Shown here in pieces: positions 47,401-58,292 of a stretch of DNA of 64,000 bases. The translations under genes and the position numbers were made by a program. This DNA is from Acanthochlamys bracteata (taxonomy: Eukaryota > Streptophyta > Magnoliopsida > Pandanales > Velloziaceae), in contig CM034131.1 in NCBI GenBank assembly GCA_019914995.1, positions 4,930,501 through 4,994,500 on the forward strand, read 5' to 3'. The notes under the pieces are model-generated. The model worked only from the letters and a program-made list of their open reading frames with translations, had not been told where the DNA came from and ran no database searches. Numbering within the stretch: position 1 is the stretch's first letter; each line of letters begins with the position of its first letter.

Positions 47401-50181
47401 GACCGTCATAACTTGGTGGAGTTCTTCAGAGCTGTTGCAACTCGAGATGGTCGTACAGCAGCGCAGTGTACATTAAGATTGTCAAAGAGACAAAGTTGTC
47501 CGAATCCCCAGGCCTTCACTGAGGTATGTTGTTCTGATATGATGACGCGTACTTCCTCTTTCTTTATCCTAAATCCGTGGTAGTTCTTTTATTAATATCT
47601 TCAGAGGTTTACTCTGTTGAAATTTCAGATGTCCAATACTCAGTGAAATCTAAAAACTTGTCCAATGTCGAACTTTCTTGAGGAGATTTTAATTGCAATA
47701 ACTTAATAAAGTGGTTATGTTGTTGCTAGCAATAATGGATGTAGATTATTAAATATGTCAATTTTTTCTGATTTATTGAAATTTTAAGATTATATCTAGC
47801 AATGCATCCTCAATTGTTGATAAAGGATGACATGGGAATGACCATGCTCAGTGGTCCATTGAAACTGGTCGTGTTTGGCAAAAATGTGTTTTAAGAACAT
47901 TATATCAGCAAAAAATTTCCATAGTGGTGAACTTTTACCTTAGAGGAAATTAACTTTGTGAATATTATTGTTGATAGTTACTACAACCATTAAAACTTAT
48001 TTAGAAGTAGCTTTTTAGCTAGAACTGGTATTATTGCAAGTGAGATTTGGTTCTTGGCTTAATTGTTTGAAGGTGCTTCCATGTTTGTATTGTGTAGGTT
48101 AGACAAGTCTCCTCACTCTTTAACTTGTCTGATGATTCTGCATGGGTAGGGTGACACTCTTTTCAGAAGAGAGATTTTGGAATTGCCAACTGAAATCACA
48201 TTCTACATGATTGAAAGTTATTGGTGTTATAGTTCACCTTACCCACTGTTCAAATTAAAATCACATTCTGTTGTGTTGGTACTTCATTGGTGTTAGCATT
48301 CTGCTCATATCTTTGCACATTCTTGGTTTCTTCTTATTTCAGTATAGCAGCAACCAAAATCTGCCTAAAAATGAAATCAATGTTGTGATTTATATCTCAA
48401 AAGACGGCCAAGAAATGTGAGTATAAGGGTAGTTCATAAACTTCTCCGCACAAGTATTAGGCATAAAGGGAAATTACAATTAGGAACACCTTGTTCATTA
48501 TCATTAGGTTTGCTTTGTCCAACTACATGTTATCAGTAGATGATTTTGTTGGTAGTTTCCTTTCCTCTCAAATGCTTTCACCTATCGTTGGATTTTAAAT
48601 CCAATCTTCCTCTCTTTAGTTGGTTTTGAAGAGTATATCTAGCAAATATTGATTTAGAATTAAAAAATGGATCACCAACTTGAGAAAACACAGTGTGAAA
48701 CCTGATATTTTTATGAATTGTTTATCGTTTATTATTGTTGCTGTATGGTTGGATGGACGAGGAATTAGGAACTTAATCTTTCTGATAAAGAACATTTCAG
48801 GAAAAAAAAAATCGATGGTTCAACTTATAAGAAAACACAGTGTGAGTAGTGGCAGTTTTACTCAGAGCTTTTATGCCTTAACTTCCTATATAAGTTTATA
48901 GAGGTTTGGTTGATTTGGGATACCCCCTTGATCATAACCTCTTCGAAAAAGCATTTCTTTTTGATTGAGCAGCTGTGGCAAATGGTGCTCTTTTTGTCTT
49001 TTAGGGCACTTGTGGTGTTAAATCGCTTTAGTTGCTACTTTTCTGAGTCAACTATGTCATTTGTACTTCAATTTTATCTCAACTTGCTGTTTACCCAGTT
49101 AAAGAATCGAGCCGTCTTTTGTATTCGGTAAAGCAATATGAAATGCATTTTGATAGTAGCTAGACCTTGCACCTTTAGATTGTTATGAAAATTGGAAAAG
49201 CAAATATTTTCTCATTTTTGTGAGGTAGATATTCCATGCTAGATTATGAGTTATATGTTGATGGGGTCATTTGTCAGTCGTGCCAATTTATAAGTTTTTT
49301 ATTTTAGATTGTTAGAAGTTCAATGATCTATTCATTTTGCATATGCTATAGGAACTGGAGAGGATGTTTTCCTTTTGGGGCACTCCTGAAGGTGATGTGT
49401 TCCATCCTGTAGAGTGTATGCATCAGTTGCTTGAGCAAGTAAGGCGCTACAGAGTTAATATTGACGGCAATGTTTGCACTGTATTGGTTACAATTCTGGT
49501 CTTGGAGGTACTATTCGTTCATGTATTCCTGCACTTGAGTTGCATTATCTATGCTAGAAACAGGAATTTATGCTCAAAATTATTCATAGTTCTTTCTTAG
49601 TTGTAAGCAGATCTCTAAAGGCTATATGAGAACGAGAAATCTCCTTTGATAGAAAAATGAATACACTAGAATGGGAACAGGTGCATATAAGGTAAAATTT
49701 GGTTAGTTGAAGGTAATAAGTGATACCATCTTCACAAGAACCAAATTTTAGGTTGCTAATGTTAAGCACTCCTTGAAGTGATTTAATGCAAAAAATACCT
49801 GGCCAACCACTTTTTTCCAATACTTAAGTTGAATTGTTTCAAGCTGCAGAGTGGCGCTCAATAAATAGTGGCAAGACTAGAGTTGTGTTCAATAAATAAA
49901 TAATGGTTGATCATTACTGAAGGACATGTAAAGCTGGGCTAGTTTCTAATGATATTTATATGAATATTGCAGCTGGAACTTCTTTGTATTACTGCATTGC
50001 CCACAGTTTTTGCTACAAAATATGACTGTTGACCAAATATAGTTGTAACTAATATTAGTGCTTTTTGAATTGCTTCTAGGGTTGGCAGCGGAAGCTAGAT
50101 CCCCGTTTCGACATTATGGATACACTAAAGTCATTTCTTCTTAGAAAAGACCAACAATTTATTGATTATTTCTTCTCCTAA
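41432..50181 (+). CDS. ABC1/UbiB-family atypical kinase, ADCK2-like, 634 residues, five exons
   Basis: UbiB-family proteins are kinase-like ATPases of mitochondria and plastids, linked to prenyl-quinone and lipid metabolism. Exons: 41432-41460, 44929-46273, 47251-47523, 49352-49507, 50080-50181; all GT/AG and in phase. The start is the ATG of MLRFLRNQAR; exon 1 codes only nine residues plus two bases. Residues 1-90 are rich in Arg, Ser and His with few acids, like a mitochondrial presequence. Hydrophobic stretches lie near 133-152 and 180-212. Motifs: KWGQ (241-244, the KxGQ signature), ASGSIAQVH (301-309, the modified nucleotide loop), VAVKVRHPG with Lys331, HADMHPGNI (464-472, catalytic Asp466 and Asn471), and FLDVG (Asp498) in place of DFG. 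A non-DFG form at this site, as in human ADCK2 from memory, and the family's gene structure suggest the plant ADCK2-like clade (possibly At1g61640). Intron 1 carries a Copia fossil. Confidence 0.92.
41979..44451 (-). mobile_element. Copia-type LTR retroelement fossil with both LTRs, internally shortened
   Basis: Minus-strand element in intron 1 of the ABC1 kinase gene. LTRs of about 155 bp at 41979-42135 (3') and 44301-44451 (5') share ATACAAAT, ACAAAATAAGGAG and AATATAACTAAAATATTTGTTGTTTAGATAT-type blocks and end in CAACA. A CCAACTTGAAAGTGAG purine tract precedes the 3' LTR, as is usual in Copia. Between them are parts of an integrase-end (VGYGPHQK), reverse transcriptase (NGTIARYKAKLVAK) and RNase H (RILKYLKSTP). 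At about 2.5 kb it is roughly half the usual length. It has many breaks. LTR divergence suggests considerable age. No clear target duplication. Confidence 0.85.
47524..49351 (+). other. ABC1 kinase intron 3
   Basis: 1.8 kb of ordinary intronic sequence. A short GAAAACACAGTGTGA word occurs twice (near 48685 and 48831). No transposon ends or foreign coding seen. Confidence 0.5.
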
Positions 50182-52250
50182 GTAAAATGTTTCACATTTT
50201 GTTAGATTCTCAGTGGACAAAATTTTGCAGTCCACGTAACATTAACCTCAGCTGTCTTGAGTTGGGTTGGTTCTCCTGTATATTGTGTTGTAGCTTTTGA
50301 TTTTCTATTTGTTTTCTCATTTCTCAGTGTATGTAGTAGCTTTACAAGTGAAAACAATACGATATGTTCTTGCCAATGGTTACTTTGGATGCGTTCTGAG
50401 GCTCCAACATTTGTATTGCCTTGGAAAGTTTTGGACTGGTCCATTGCAATTCCAATCGGTTTAACAGGAGCCGGCTGTTATTGAAGGGTTGAACACATGA
50501 TAACGAATTCATAACACATATGATGGGAAGAGCTTTTTAACTCTATGAAAGCAAAGAACGACCAAGCTCAAAGGGGGCATAGTAAGTTACATTACAGACG
50601 TCTCGTTTGCAAGTTTTCTCGTCTTTTATTTTATGGACTTTCGGTGACTGCTTATTTTATACTTTTTATTTTACAAAAAGCATTTTTAATTTTAATAATT
50701 TTTTTATAATAATTTAATTTTTTTAAAATTATTTTTTATTTATTCTTAAAATATAAATAACAATATTTAAAATATTGTTTATTTTAAAAAAATATTTTAT
50801 AAGTATAATGTCCTCTAAGTCTTACGTTAGAAGATTTTATGTTCAAAAGAGAATAAGCAAGTAGTCCCCATCTTAATATTACTAATAAGTTTATCATTTG
50901 CATCACAATTTGACAAAGAAAAAGAAATCGAAATATTGAGTCCTGAAGAAGTTGCTTCTTCTGGAAAGCAAAATTCAAAAGCAGGATATTGGAAATGAAA
51001 TCAATTTGATTACATTTTCCAATACCTTAAGGTGGTTGTTTTGTCCTCTCCAGATTTGTTGTTTAATATTGAGGACCTACCAATGACTGCAAACTCTTGT
51101 CACATTAGGGTTCTGGGAATCTTGAGATTCATAATAAAAAGCTATTACTAAAAAGTAGAAACAAAAAAGTAATGTTTGATTGGTGGTAATACCCAAAGGT
51201 TTCTTCTTTCATTGAGCAGCACCCATCAGGGATGCCACCCTTTTTTTTTTCATGGTTATTATATTATACATCTTTTAGCTTCTCTATCATAAAGCTTCTT
51301 TTACTAGCATCATCATTAGCTTGGGATTAAGGAATTTAATAACCTTTTTGACTTTTATATAGATTTTAGAATTATGTGAAGTTCATTATTGTGTGGAAAG
51401 ACATGTCTTTATCCTAGTTGGCATATCTGGACGGTAAATCGTTTATACAATTGATTTGTTTCGACTCGTTTTAATTCAGTTTATCCGTCCGTTCCGATCA
51501 AATCGGATTAATTTTTTAGAAAAAATTAATTAAAAAATTTTAAATTGATGATATATTTAAACAAAAATAATTATTAATAACTCTATGTTGAAAAATAATA
51601 TATAGTTTAAAATTTATATTTGGATGTGATAATATAAAAATATAATTACTTGTAAATATCAATTATTAGTGATTTTTAAATTTTTATATTGTAAAATATT
51701 TAGAATCAAATATGTATACATAAAAAAATTTATTATATCTCTTTTATGATTTCTCTATTTTATGATTTTATTTTTTTCTAATCTCCTAATTTATTTAAAT
51801 ATTTATTATTATAAATTTTAGTTATTATTATTGTTATTGGTAGTTGCAATACTTTAATTTTCTTTCACTGTTATTATTGCTGTTGTTGTTAATAGTAATA
51901 CTATAATAAAAATATTTTAATTTTTTGCTATGATTACTATTACTATTATTATTAGTAGTATCATTGGCAATAGATTTTTTACTGTAATTATTGTTATTAT
52001 TAATTAAAAATATTTTAATATTATTGATTCGACGGTTTGACCAAGAATCGTGATCGGATAATTTTCCGATTTGATGTCCGATTCTTACATGATCCTTATA
52101 ATAATAGCAAACACTATAGTAGCCTAGTTACCTGGTAGTGTTCAGGTAAATTGTGATTAGAAATTTAATTTAAACACTGATAAGACCTAAGTATATGGTT
52201 TAGCTTTTAATGATGCTACAAAGACTAATAATCAGTATGTTTTCGTTTTC
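50182..52250. other. Intergenic between ABC1 kinase and GPI-anchored protein genes
   Basis: 50200-50500 is probably the kinase 3' UTR and flank. 50640-50800 is an AT-only block resembling a MITE core. 51425-52090 has CG-containing edges (GACGGTAAATCG on the left, GATCGGATAATTTTCCGATTTG on the right) around an AT-rich core with ATTATTATT-type runs, and may be another non-autonomous DNA element. No terminal repeats were proven. Confidence 0.4.
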
Positions 52251-52257
52251 GTTATAT

Positions 52258-52483
52258 AGACGGTTTGGTTTAGTTTTTTAATTTTTTATTTCATATTTTT
52301 TAATATATATTTTATAAGTATTAAAAAAATTTATTAAAAAATTTAAAAAATATAAAATTTTACATAATAAATTTTTTTATTATATATTTTTATTATTTTT
52401 AAGAAAATAATAAAACTTATTTCTGAAAAAATATTTTATATTTTAAAACAGTTTTATTTTATAAATACGCTCCGAATAGCTTC
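52258..52483. mobile_element. Decayed Tourist-like MITE, reverse orientation
   Basis: Read on the minus strand it starts GGAGCGTATTTATAAAAT and continues through the same AT-rich blocks as the other copies, to AAACCAAACCGTC. Ends are worn, with no certain target duplication. It is about 550 bp upstream of the GPI-anchored protein start codon. Confidence 0.5.
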
Positions 52484-52854
52484 AGTTAAACAACTGCACG
52501 TGAAAAGAGGTTCTTATCAGGACCACAGCAGTCTTTCATGTCATGTGAATTACGATATTTCCAAGAATATCCTCACCAAATGCAGCACTAGTGCACAGGA
52601 TTTCAGGTACCAAACAAATGTTCTGCTTCACATATTACAGTTTTGATTGATTGGCCCGTGTCTTTCCACTGTAGTAATTTTCTCATTTCCTATGCCATAG
52701 CAGCAGGGTCATTAAGGAATATCAAAACATTTTCCTTCCCAAAATACACCTCCTAGTACTCTCATCTTCTTTCTATCTTCTTTATTTCTGAAGAGAAGCA
52801 AGCAGATGATAGCTTTTGGGAAAAGAAAAAAAAAAACAAAACAAAAGAACCTGC

Positions 52855-52862
52855 TTATAAAA
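52855..52862 (+). promoter_or_regulatory. Possible TATA box of the GPI-anchored protein gene
   Basis: TTATAAAA-type box about 175 bp upstream of the ATG, leaving a 5' UTR of roughly 140 bp. Confidence 0.55.
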
Positions 52863-53032
52863 AGTAAGACAGAAACCTAAACCACTTCTTTCACAATCAC
52901 TTTTTCCTTCTATCTGCTATCTTCAGTCTTCTCTCTATCACCAAAACCCACCACAGATTATTATCAGCTGCAACGTTCAAGAAAGGAACAGCAACTGTAG
53001 CAGCACCACTATCCATTCCTTCATTCCCCACC

Positions 53033-55443
53033 ATGCTTCTTCTGCTACTTTTTCTACTAACACTCACTACAGCTGAGCAACAGCAGCAACCATTGTTATC
53101 TGGGCCGTCAACAATTCCGGCATTCCCTGTGATCCAATCTTCTTCATCACCTTCAAACAAAACCTGCCGGCTTGATCTCTCTGACGAACTCTTCGGCGGT
53201 GTCGGCGAAGCTTGTGGCGACGGCGTTCTTGACAGAAGCCGCTGTTGTCCTGTTCTTGCTGCATGGCTCTTTGCTGCCCACGCTCGTGCAGCTCTACAAA
53301 TAACTCCTCCGCATTTCACTGACTCTCTCGGTGCCGGAATCGAACCATTGGCTCCTGATGACGCGCAGAAATGCGTTGATGCGTTGCATAGTTCGTTGAA
53401 GGAGAGAGGTGTTGAGTTGAGGAAGCCGAACACTAGTTGCGAAACTGTGATCTGTTTCTGTGGGATACGGTTGCATGAGATCGGGTCGCTAAGTTGTCCT
53501 GCAGCGTTTGATATAAGCAGTCATGGAAATGTTAATGTAACGAATGGTAATGCTACTGCGGTGCCCACGGCGGCAGTGAAGAGGCTCGAACAGGATTGCA
53601 GGAACGCGTCTTACTCTGGTTGCACGCGATGTGTTCGATCGTTGGAGAAGGTAATTTCATTATAATCCTGATGCTTAGATTTTCCTGTTTTTTTTTTTTC
53701 AGGTTTCTTCTTTAAACTCTTATGATAGTAGAAGAAAGACCGTAGTTTTGTTGCGTGTCATGAGCTAGTAATCTTCATATAAAAGCTTCTTTCGAGAAAC
53801 AATATTAAGTCTCGATTGTTAAAGAAATTTGGGTGCGAGGTAGAAGCAGATTTGATGGGTACAACTTTCGAAGCTTGTAGTTGTTTGAAGTTTGAAAACT
53901 GCCCAGTTGAAGGAAATGGGTTTTAATTTTCCAATCGCGTTTTTTGTGAAATTTCGTAGATTTTTGGGTTTAAGGTTTAGATTTACTTAAATAGTGCAAG
54001 AAAGTATTATTGTCAAGATGGTTACTATTGCGAACTAGTTTTGTTAACATCTTTATCTCAAAAATAGATTACAAAACTTGGTTTCAAAAAGAAGCTGAAC
54101 TCAAATATTGAATCCCATTTCTGCGCATTATGTTTGTCTCCTTATTTTCTACGATCATTTTCTTAAATTAAATTTCTAAAGGATGTCTATTCCTGCCCCC
54201 TTTTTATTTATTTAACATTTAGATTTTGAATTAGAGCGTCGGATGCACTTTGCTTTGTGAAAATTTCTTGGTATTAACATCTTCTTTGCCTTTGTCACCA
54301 AAAGAGAGAAAGCTAAACCAACCCTTCCTCTTTCAGAGAAGCCACCAAGAAAGAAAAAAAAAGGTTTAGGAGTTATTCTTTACTGTACATGTTTTACCAC
54401 GAAAGTTATCCTGAGGCGTTTTATCTAATATCTTTTGCCTTCTTGTTGCCAGTTTTTTGTTATTTCAGCGATCGGTCATTTGGTTTTCTGTTTCTTAGGC
54501 ATGTTGTTGTCTTCTGTGACTCTCGTTATTACATTTCTCCTTACATTTTAAAATGGAACTAATTCCAGGAGAAGTAAAGTGAAGCATGAAGCAATAAATA
54601 CCCATTCCTTTTGAAACTCGGTTCATCAACTGCTTACATCCAGGAATGCTGTTGTCACCGATTATTCATGGTTGATAAGATACCCGGAGAATTAAAATCC
54701 ACCACCCTCATTAATTACTACTGTATACGACACAAGTGTCTCTTCATTATAGCTTTCCGATATGGAGTTCTCAGAAGCTTTGGTTGATGTTCATCTTAAT
54801 TTTTATGGGCAAAAATCCTTGATTTCAATTTCTGGCATATTTGCTTCGGTCAATCAGTTAAAACACGGAAGTTGTTAATTGGCTTCTGCATTTGTTCAGT
54901 TGACCAGGGTAATGGGGCAGCCTTTGTTTATTAGTTTACTTGTTAAACCTACTGTGCTTATGCATTTAGATGTTCTTCTAGCCTTCTGGATGATTCCCTA
55001 GTTAAACTGAAAGTTACATATGTGCAATGAAATTTTGAGCCGCAATGTTAAGTTATCATCTGTTCCCCATCTGATGATGGGAAAATTTTCCTTGTATGCA
55101 GCTGAAGAGCAAAGATGGTGGGGATAGGGCAAGCAAGATGTTTGGGCGGGACTGCCAGCTGATGGGTCTGACATGGCTGCTGGCCAGGAACAAGACTCTT
55201 TACATCCCTACGGTATCAGCAGTTTTGCGTGCAATGCTCTACAGTGCACACCCACCATCACCGTCCCAGCAGAAGAGCTGTAGCCCTGACCAAGAGAACA
55301 TGCCACTAGCTGTGAATTCCCTTCAGTTCCAAAAGCTTGATTCGTCCTCAGCTGTAGCCCTGACCAAGAGAGCAGCAGCATTTCTCATGCTCTATGTCTT
55401 AATTTCATTCCATGTTGCTGCTGCTCCAATGGTAAGGTCTTGA
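53033..55443 (+). CDS. GPI-anchored Cys-rich protein, At4g28100-like (SPARK-type), 319 residues
   Basis: Extracellular plant protein of unknown biochemical role, anchored to the outer plasma membrane by GPI. Two exons: 53033-53650 and 55102-55443, joined in phase (SLEK then LKSK). Residues 1-14 form a Leu-rich signal peptide. STIPAFPV (26-33) and CRLDLSDELFGGV (45-57) begin the conserved ectodomain. This has paired cysteines (RCCPVLAAWLFAAHARAAL at 70-88, CFCGIRLHEI at 141-150, SGCTRC at 195-200) and continues in exon 2 with DCQLMGLTWLLARNKT and CSPDQENMPLA. The C-terminus is hydrophobic (AAAFLMLYVLISFHVAAAPM, 297-316) after a small-residue stretch, as expected for a GPI-attachment signal. 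From memory the sequence matches the uncharacterised Arabidopsis protein At4g28100 along most of its length. The ATG at 53033 has a good context and directly begins the signal peptide. Confidence 0.93.
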
Positions 55444-55869
55444 GGGAGCTATGGATTTGGTTGAATTTCTGCCTGCTGTAAATTTTTTGGCCTGGGCTTT
55501 TTGGATAATAGACTAGTATATGTTTAGTCTGTTAGGCAGGCACTTATACAGTAAATATATTAACTTATGATATACGATAATCTATTGCATATTCGATTGG
55601 ATTGGTACATTAACATGCTCATTCCCAAGTGCTGATGTTCACATTTGACAATGACCTTGCGTATTTGAAGTATATGGTTTGTGATCATGAGGTCATACAG
55701 AATCACTTCTTTTATGTGAAAATTTGGTTTGCTTGAGTGCTTTAGTTCAAGTGGTTTTGTGGTTTGCGAGTCTGTTCATGCATGGTTTCTCTTTGTCAAA
55801 AAGGTTCTGCTGCTGTGGACTTGCGTAAATTTTGAAGCATTACATTATACATACGGAGTAACGCATTTT

Positions 55870-56094
55870 AGGTGGTATTTTGAAATGCTTATGAAATAAA
55901 TTTTTTTTAAAATAGAAGCATTTTTATCTTTTTTAAAAAATAAATTTTATTTTTTTTATTTTAAAAATATAATAAAAATATATAATAAAAAATTTTACTA
56001 TATAAAATCTTTTTACATTTTTTAAATTTTTAAATATTTATAAAATATATATTAAAACATATAAAATGAAAAATTGAAAACATCGTTGACAAAC
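55870..56094. mobile_element. Tourist-like MITE, family copy E (worn)
   Basis: Begins TTAGGTGGTATTTTGAAATGCTTATGAAATAA and runs through the usual AT-rich blocks (TTTAAATTTTTAAATATTTATAAAATATATATT) to CATCGTTGACAAAC. It lies about 430 bp downstream of the GPI-anchored protein stop codon. Confidence 0.55.
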
Positions 56095-56510
56095 TTTTGT
56101 ATAGAAGAGAAGTTTTATCCCCATATAGAACAAAAGAAGACAATCTAAAGAACCTACACGGGAAGGTAGAAGATAACAAATGAACGTAGTTTTGTTTAAA
56201 GTGTGTTGCATAACAATGTACATGTCAAGCTATAATGAAGTAATTGTTGATGCTGAGACAAGGAGTTTTCTATTGTATGCTTTTTCTGGGTGAATGAAAC
56301 TTGCTGAATGTTTGTCTGTCATCCTCAGTTGTTAAATTAAAACATGCCGGATTTCAAAATTTTGATTCCGTACACAATGTGGTGGCGCAAGAAAGTTCAT
56401 TATCAACTAGCTAGAACCATTTCACGTGAATTCATAGAAGTTTGTGGATATACAGGTTATAAAAATCAATAGAACTATGACCACTTTTGTCATAACTTTC
56501 AGCCTAGTTT

Positions 56511-56700
56511 TTCCAAATGCTAATTTATATAAATACTACATAGAAAAAGCCCTCTACAATACTACAAACTTTTTAAATGAAAAACATAAATAAATTATAC
56601 ATCATAAAATAATTATATATATAATTTTTTGAAATTCTTTTTCTCTAAAGTTCATTTAAAATTTTTTTTTCTATAAAACGGAACTTCCAAACATGCCCTA
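56511..56700. mobile_element. Decayed Tourist-like MITE, reverse orientation
   Basis: On the minus strand it starts AGGGCATGTTTGGAAGTTCCG and ends near ATTAGCATTTGG. The interior is AT-rich but more diverged than the other copies. No target duplication seen. Confidence 0.45.
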
Positions 56701-57206
56701 TATCATTTCGGTTGTGACTTGACGCAAAAGATGCTCAAAGATAAAACTTTGTTATGTTACTATTTCTTAGCTTTGGCATGTATGATTGGCTTTCTAATCA
56801 TGTTCAAAATCAACTAAAATATTGCTCATTATGTTATCAATGAGTCTGCTGATTTAGAAAACAACAAATCACAGTCTGTGAATAATAAGTGTTATAATAA
56901 CCATGCCAATAACTACGTTCTGCATACGGACAAAGAGCAACAGCAGAACCTTTGGCCCTTCTTCCTCTTCTTGATAATTGCGCTTAAAAAACTAGAAATC
57001 ATGATACTCACCAAAAGTTTGTAATCAAAAGCCTTTCAGAATCAACTTCCATACGGTTTGGCCTTTCTTGATGCCAATTTCAATACAGTAAAGACTTCAA
57101 TGATGATTTATCAAAGCCAGTAATTATGACCATGCTTTAGGATAGACCTGTATAACCTGGACCTGTCATAGCTCATCATAGATATAAACTTACGGAAACA
57201 CATTTA

Positions 57207-57445
57207 GATCCCCCACGTTTAGCATTAAAATTTTTCTAAAATAAAAAATATTTTTATTTTTTTAAAAAATAAATTCTATTTTTTTACTTTTAAAAAAATA
57301 ATAAAAATATATAATAAAAAAATCTTATTATATAAAATTTTTTTACATTTTTTAAATTTTTAAATATTTATAAAATATGTATTGAAAAATATAAAATTAA
57401 AAATCAAAAAATTTCGTTGAAAAAAAGCAAAAACAAACGCACCCC
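57207..57445. mobile_element. Tourist-like MITE, family copy F
   Basis: The left side is CCCCCACGTTTAGCATTAAAA. The core has AAAATAATAAAAATATATAATAAAAAAATCTTATTATATAAAATTT-type order shared with copies A and D. The right end ACAAACGCACCCC matches the family's inverted end. Confidence 0.6.
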
Positions 57446-58290
57446 AAAACTGCAAAATGACATTACATATATAGTTATAGGTATTTCATTGATAGAGATA
57501 AACTTTGACAAACATAACCAGAATTATAATTGTCATAAGACAACATGAAACTTAGACGATAATAGCGGCAAGTATATCTAGTCTAAGACCACTTTTATCA
57601 GGTGAATAGTTGATGACTGCAATAATAAAAGAACAAGCTCTATCGAAAAGATGCGTCGCGTATGGATCACAAACTTCTAACCAAACACTAGGCCTTCAAC
57701 ATGGGCTCCCACCGACCAATGACTTGCATTCAACTGTGCATTCAGCAGCTTCAGCCAAGATAAACCAATCAAGACTCTCCACTCCCTTTAACAGAAACAA
57801 AGATCAGATCTTTGCATGAAAAGCTTAAACATGATAAAAACATTTGAATTTCCTTTATCTTGTACTTGAATAAATGATTATAATTCCAAAAACTGCACAG
57901 GTATTTCTCTGTCTTGACAGTGCTCCTCAAAGATATTTACCATGATCAACAAAGGAAGACTAACTGACGAATAATATAGCTACAGCACTTTTGAGACAAT
58001 TGACGACAACAATTATTCACAGTTTACTTTGACATGCACAATGACCATCACTGGACTCTTAAGTTCATGAAAGGCTGATGCTTCTTCTCAAAAAAATATA
58101 ACGAGGAATATGCATTAGTTTTAGATTTCAAAAAATACTGACTACAGGTAGACTATGTACATTGAACGAGTTAAAGCTCAGATACTGCATGATCAAGAGT
58201 CATTCACCTAGTTAGTCGCACTTCACAATTTGCTACTAAGGTCCCTCCAAGAATGCCGCAGAAAATCAACTTATTGAGGATGAAGACACC
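57446..58290. other. Intergenic or 3' region of the minus-strand gene; nothing certain
   Basis: An open frame at 57610-57819 (+) has unremarkable composition and no recognisable family. The region could hold the 3' UTR of the gene ending at 58293. Confidence 0.35.
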
Positions 58291-58292
58291 AA

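Noticed and set aside
52897-53476. Minus-strand frames opposite the GPI-anchored protein exon
   Set aside because: They mirror a well-supported coding exon on the plus strand and resemble no known protein.
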